Below are positions 59,836 to 64,000 of a stretch of DNA of 64,000 nucleotides, piece after piece. Position 1 is the first letter of the stretch. Each line of letters begins with the position of its first letter. The stretch comes from Leucocoprinus leucothites (Eukaryota; Basidiomycota; Agaricomycetes; Agaricales; Agaricaceae), in the NCBI GenBank assembly GCA_013368445.1, contig JAACJO010000005.1, forward strand, positions 868,001-932,000, given 5' to 3'. The notes beneath the pieces were generated by a model. The model was not told where the DNA came from, did not search any database, and worked only from the letters and a program-made list of their open reading frames with translations. Position numbers and translations under genes: made by a program.

Positions 59836-62800
59836 TTAATTTGTTTCCACGAAACCACTATTGAGCCACTCATCCAGATCTGCCCACTCCTTGTCTGCAG
59901 TGCCCATGTGATCTCCCTCAGTCATAGCCACAATGGGATTTGTATCAGAACCAGCATCATCAGCGACTGGATGGTCCACAACTCCAAGCATGAAAGATGC
60001 CGCACTTCGTCCAGGAGACTCGTTGACTAGACCATCGACTGCCCTAAGCACTGGAGACCTAAGGGTTTGCGACGAGACTTGGGGGTCAAAATCATCGGAA
60101 AGAAAAGATAGCGGCTGATTTTATTCTCAGTCGTGTACGATATCATATAGGGAGCAAGTACACTTACCAAAGCGTCCGTCGAACGCAATATGCGGGGACG
60201 TTTTCGAAGCGGCTCTGTGCTTGAGCTTGAGCCCTGTAAACCTTGGTCTGCCAATCTCGAGCTTGAGTCAGGACAGGTGACAAGTGTAGTGCTAGAGTTG
60301 GTGGGTTTAAGGTCGCTGTTGCCCGAAAGGAGTTCTTCGACACTCGGAAGATCCTCGTCGGGCTGTTCATCCAGTGAATTGCTGGAGATTCTAGGCCGGA
60401 GTTGGACTTCCGTAAACTGTATTTCAAATGTCGGGTTCACTTTGCGTTTTTGGTTAAGACGACTGTTGTACTCGAGCTTGAGGCTTTCCTGTCGCACCCC
60501 GAGTTTGTTTCGGATGCCTGGCTGGTTCTGAGTTTTTTCCAAACTTGACACTTGTGGCTGGCAAGAGCTCTCTCCGTCGATAGCCCGACGATCAGCTTCG
60601 GTCCTGCAACTACTCGCATTCGTTGCCTTCTGTTTTCCTTTCTTATTCTCCCCTCGTTTACCATTAGGCTGGAATTTGCCGTCCCGACAACTATTTGATT
60701 TGAGAATTTTGAAAGTCTAGAGTAAGCAAAATCACCCACCAGAGGTGTAAGCATTTGGTCTTATCTGCGCAGCTGTGACTACATCTGTCCTGGTTCAGGA
60801 CGGATCCAAGAACATTGATACGTAGCTCACTTGTATTTTCCATTTGGTAATTGCACCAAAATTCGTGTGCTCTCGGAGCGGTTCACCGTATTTTTTTCTT
60901 TTTCTGTGGTCACTGGGTTTGCTCAGTCTAGAGTCATGACTATATAACCATGCTTACTATGAATTTTGCCTGCAGCCTGGATGGGGTCTGAGCTTTCGCT
61001 GAAATCTATTTCCCAGAACATGGGATCATTCTCGAATTCCTCTAAATCTAAGGCCTTTTCCGGGGATATGAGAAGCTTTCACACAAGCCGAACTTAAAGC
61101 CATACCATTGATGAAGTGGGACGAGTGTTCAGAGTTGGATATTCACTCGGCGGTACATCTAACTTCACTGTTTGCTTGACGATGGTCCCTGCAAAGCTCT
61201 CCTTCACCGGGAGTTAGCTAGTTTTTGCCCTGAGGGACAATAAAACGTACAGAAGCAATCAAAACTAAAATATTTTGGCTCGGCTTTGCGAGCTTGGCAG
61301 TCACACTAAAAGTCTTCGCTTCCTTGAGGGCTTTGGTCCTATATTTGTTTTAGGGATTTCACTGAACATTGTACCATGGCGACTTCACTCACGGCGTCCT
61401 TCGAAAGTCGAGGAAATCAAGATCTGAGGTGATCGTTAGGATCGTGGTCATGTCGTAATATCTTGGCTTCTTCTTGTATTTGGTTGCAGATGCCTGGTTC
61501 GTCAGACTACACTGAACAGAAATTTCGACCTCGACGGGAGTCTTTCCTCCGTCTGATACCACCGAAATTTGACTTGCAGCTAAATGATATTGTGGAATAT
61601 CTGCCACCGAAGCAAGAACTTCGTGGCCGAAGGGTGGCTTTCGATTTAGTAGCTGGAAAGACAATGAAACATGAACGCAGGCATCCAATCTAAAGGATAC
61701 GTACGATCTCGATACGGGTAGGAGATTGTTGACGAAGCTGACCTAGAGTAGCTATTTCGTGCTCGGCAAGTACCTAGCTAATGGTTGCGTTTCTGCATTC
61801 TTCTAGCTACGGCTTGGTACCTTACCTTCAGCCTTTGTTTATTTTGACGTTTTTAGTTGCACTTTATATCCAGCCGTAGAAAAACTCACGACTTTTCACC
61901 AATTTGTTCAACCTGCCTCAAAACAGTTGGCCTGTCTTCCCAAGTTTTGGCGGTCAAACATCGAGCGCTGTGAAAAAGGCTCGGAGGGTGAGAAGACAAA
62001 TAACCGGGAAACACTGACGCTTCGAGTCCGCGCAGAAGCTGGGTCCCAAGTTTCTTAGTAATTGCAACCTCAACTACCACTATAATCTGATCGTCACCTT
62101 AAACCAGGAAGGCGGACAAGAGTTCTCACCTTTAGCTAACTTTGGTGCATGCTTAAAGATTGTGAGGGCATCAAGCTGCGGTTGCGTGTCTCCCCTCCGC
62201 ATTTCAGTAGAATTAAGAGAGATGTTTCCGAGGACGGCCTAAGGTTGAGTCAGCCCCCTGCGTCCGACCATTGGCCATGCCCTCACTTGAAGAAGCAAAA
62301 ACACTTTATCACGTGCTTTTTCGACCTTTGGAACAGAGAAACGAATATCATTATGAGTGCGTAATTCATTGTATACCTGCACTCCGGATCAGCTGGTTGA
62401 ATAATTTCCCGCGAAAAGCAACTGTACAGCTCTCTCTGAAGCTCTGAGCCGAAGCGTGGAGAATCTAAGGAAATCCTCTTAGAGTGGCCTTTTCAGATAC
62501 GAAATGTAAGAAGCAGTGTACTCCTCGGCAGCAGCTATGACTTCTAGCTGTTGTGGGACACATCAATCTCAGGAGCTTAAGCAATGCATAGAGAACGTAC
62601 CACTTCTCGCAAACTCAGCTTTTCAGGAAGATTCATGATACTGGCCATCTTTGCTGGTGTAAGACGATTGTAGAGACTAAGGCCATTGGTGACACTGACC
62701 GTGGACTGTCGGACGTAGAACTGGCCGGTACATCAGTTATTCTGCAGGACTGTGTTTCCGTGATTGAATACCTTCGACATTATATCTCCATATTCAGTGG

Positions 62801-64000
62801 ACTCTAGTGTGTCTCCCGAGTCGAAAAGGGAACGCTGTATCAGGTTGGTGGACTCTAATTTCCCAATGTTTTGAAGTATAATCCCGTCCAGATTCTCCTT
62901 CCAGCCTTCCCCCATCTGCTTTATCGCATAGTAATCGGGGTTCTGTTGCAACCTCTGGAACAGGAATGAGCCGCGCAGCCAATCTTTAGCATCCTGTGAA
63001 CTTGTGATCGTCCCCAGGGCAATCTCTGAGTTCAGATGCTCAAGCATATTGTGATGCAAGGAACTTTCCAGGATTGTTTTCCCTTGCGTCAAGGATTGAT
63101 ACTTGCTAACCAGTTGTGGTTCGCACATGATGATTGCGATCCCATCTTTGTCTAGAATAACAGATGAGCATGAACATGGGCCAAACAACATAGTGGACTT
63201 ACCAAATTGAGGACGTCCCTAAATTGCTTACATTTTGAGAAATACACTACCCGAGGAGAGAATAAAGACGAACGGCGCGTCCAATCATCTGCATTATGTC
63301 CAAGTCGCTATATTCGACGTTTCTGTTGTTCTGAAACAGTTTGACTCCACGAATTACCACTGTATGGGCAGCTTCAACAAAATCAGAAGTTTCCCAGATA
63401 ATAAAAGGCTTGAAGGGGCCTACGAAGGTTGACACCAACAGAGAGTGTCTATTCAATAAGATCAATAAGATCAACATTTATTGGATACATTGACTTTACC
63501 GAAGTCGCAATAAGGATGCGCAAAGCACCATCCAGGAATAAAATTTCGACCAGCCGACGGTCACCTATACCGAGGCCGGCGTGATGAACGCCGATTCCGT
63601 TTCTTGCCAAGTCTGAAAGAACACGCCCAACAATGAACAATCAAAAAACTAGACAGGACCGGTAGAGGCGACACCTTGCAAGCGCTTATCTTGGAACCGG
63701 GCATCAAGCCTAATAATATACGTCAGGAAATGCGGAGGACCTGGAAATCTTTAGCTACACACTGAGGTGCTCGAACCCAGGGCAATCTCTCTTTTCGCTT
63801 TTTTGCTTCTTCATATGCCTTCAAGAGTGTCATAGCAGTAGTGACCGTTCCTAAAACAGGGGAAGCTCAATGGGATAGAGATGCAAGAGGGTAAAACTGA
63901 AAACCCTTGCGAGTCGAACAAAAGATCAAAATGGGCTTCATGACCGAGTACTGCTGAAGGACCGGGAAAAGTTGAGTATCCAAGGCAGTGGCATATTGAA
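59836..64000 (-). CDS. HFM1: Meiotic ATP-dependent DNA helicase HFM1/MER3, C-terminal part (partial)
   Basis: MER3 unwinds recombination intermediates to promote meiotic crossovers. The 5' exons, including the Walker motifs, lie beyond 64000. About 20 exons are visible; examples are 63850-63763, 63709-63675 and the 7-nt exon 61832-61826. In order the protein shows VMKPILIFCSTRKG, GIGVHHAGLGIGDRRLVE, the spliced STLSVGVNLP, motif VI QMIGRAGRPQFD, the Sec63 domain (ISLN, QPQLDAL), LTAKTWEDRPTVLRQVEQIG, PPFGHEVLASV, an Asp-rich FENDPMFWEIDFS, and a zinc-binding CSHSCADKTKCLHLCCRDGK motif typical of fungal HFM1. The end LDEWLNSGFVETN also fits. Most frames need splicing, so single ORFs look broken although the gene reads as intact. 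The last intron is the least certain. Confidence 0.9.

Noticed and set aside
59836..64000. HFM1 read as a decayed pseudogene because its ORFs are short and out of phase
   Set aside because: Standard short introns unite all conserved motifs, including the 7-nt exon, without any internal stop.
1..64000. CRISPR arrays, insertion sequences, prophage or operon structure
   Set aside because: No regularly spaced repeats, transposase genes or polycistronic bacterial genes were seen; the DNA is eukaryotic.

Overview
The window is nuclear DNA of a filamentous basidiomycete, most likely an Agaricomycete. The evidence is the dense packing of intron-rich protein genes (introns mostly 45-65 nt, GT-AG with occasional GC-AG), the full eukaryotic housekeeping content, intron-bearing tRNAs, and families typical of mushroom-forming fungi (a DUF7918-type protein, and Cys-rich single-pass membrane proteins ending in GAPE[VL]). 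There are no bacterial features, CRISPR arrays or recognisable transposons. All exon borders were read by eye from reading frame, splice signals and family conservation.

Layout. 0-18 kb: the 3' end of a Ran GTPase gene, a two-copy-repeat protein of unknown function, FRG1, ribosomal protein L26, V-ATPase subunit D, tRNA-Phe, an AP endonuclease, a DUF7918 protein, a secreted family-1 pectate lyase, a metaxin/SAM37 protein, TAF7 and GAA1. 17-34 kb: a 23-exon USP48-type deubiquitinase, a 1,069-residue Ser/Pro-rich protein with a possible cadherin-like domain, LUC7, a doubtful Arg/Gly-rich protein, BCS1, BUD23 and BET3. 34-42 kb: mitochondrial uS13, XAP5/FAM50, a tRNA cluster (two Ser-AGA, one Ser-CGA, one Phe), OTU1 and CHMP7. 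42-51 kb is the accessory part: three clearly homologous secreted-then-single-pass membrane proteins in tandem, a fourth divergent copy, and an aldo-keto reductase with an apparent frameshift between copies three and four. 51-64 kb: ribosomal protein L7, beta-carbonic anhydrase, an inositol-polyphosphate 5-phosphatase, PRP45/SNW1, TIM54, and the 3' part of the meiotic helicase HFM1/MER3, whose 5' end lies outside the window.

Most genes do unrelated core jobs: translation, mRNA splicing (LUC7, PRP45, FRG1, XAP5), mitochondrial biogenesis (SAM37, BCS1, TIM54, uS13m), vesicle traffic (BET3, CHMP7, GAA1) and ubiquitin removal (USP48, OTU1). Several are divergent pairs sharing about 145 bp between start codons (FRG1/RPL26, GAA1/USP48, uS13m/XAP5). 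The best candidates for undescribed biology are the tandem membrane-protein cluster and the two unnamed large proteins at 513-2379 and 22397-26014. Four GC-AG introns, a 7-nt exon in HFM1 and an exon holding only a stop codon in RPL26 are notable gene-structure features.
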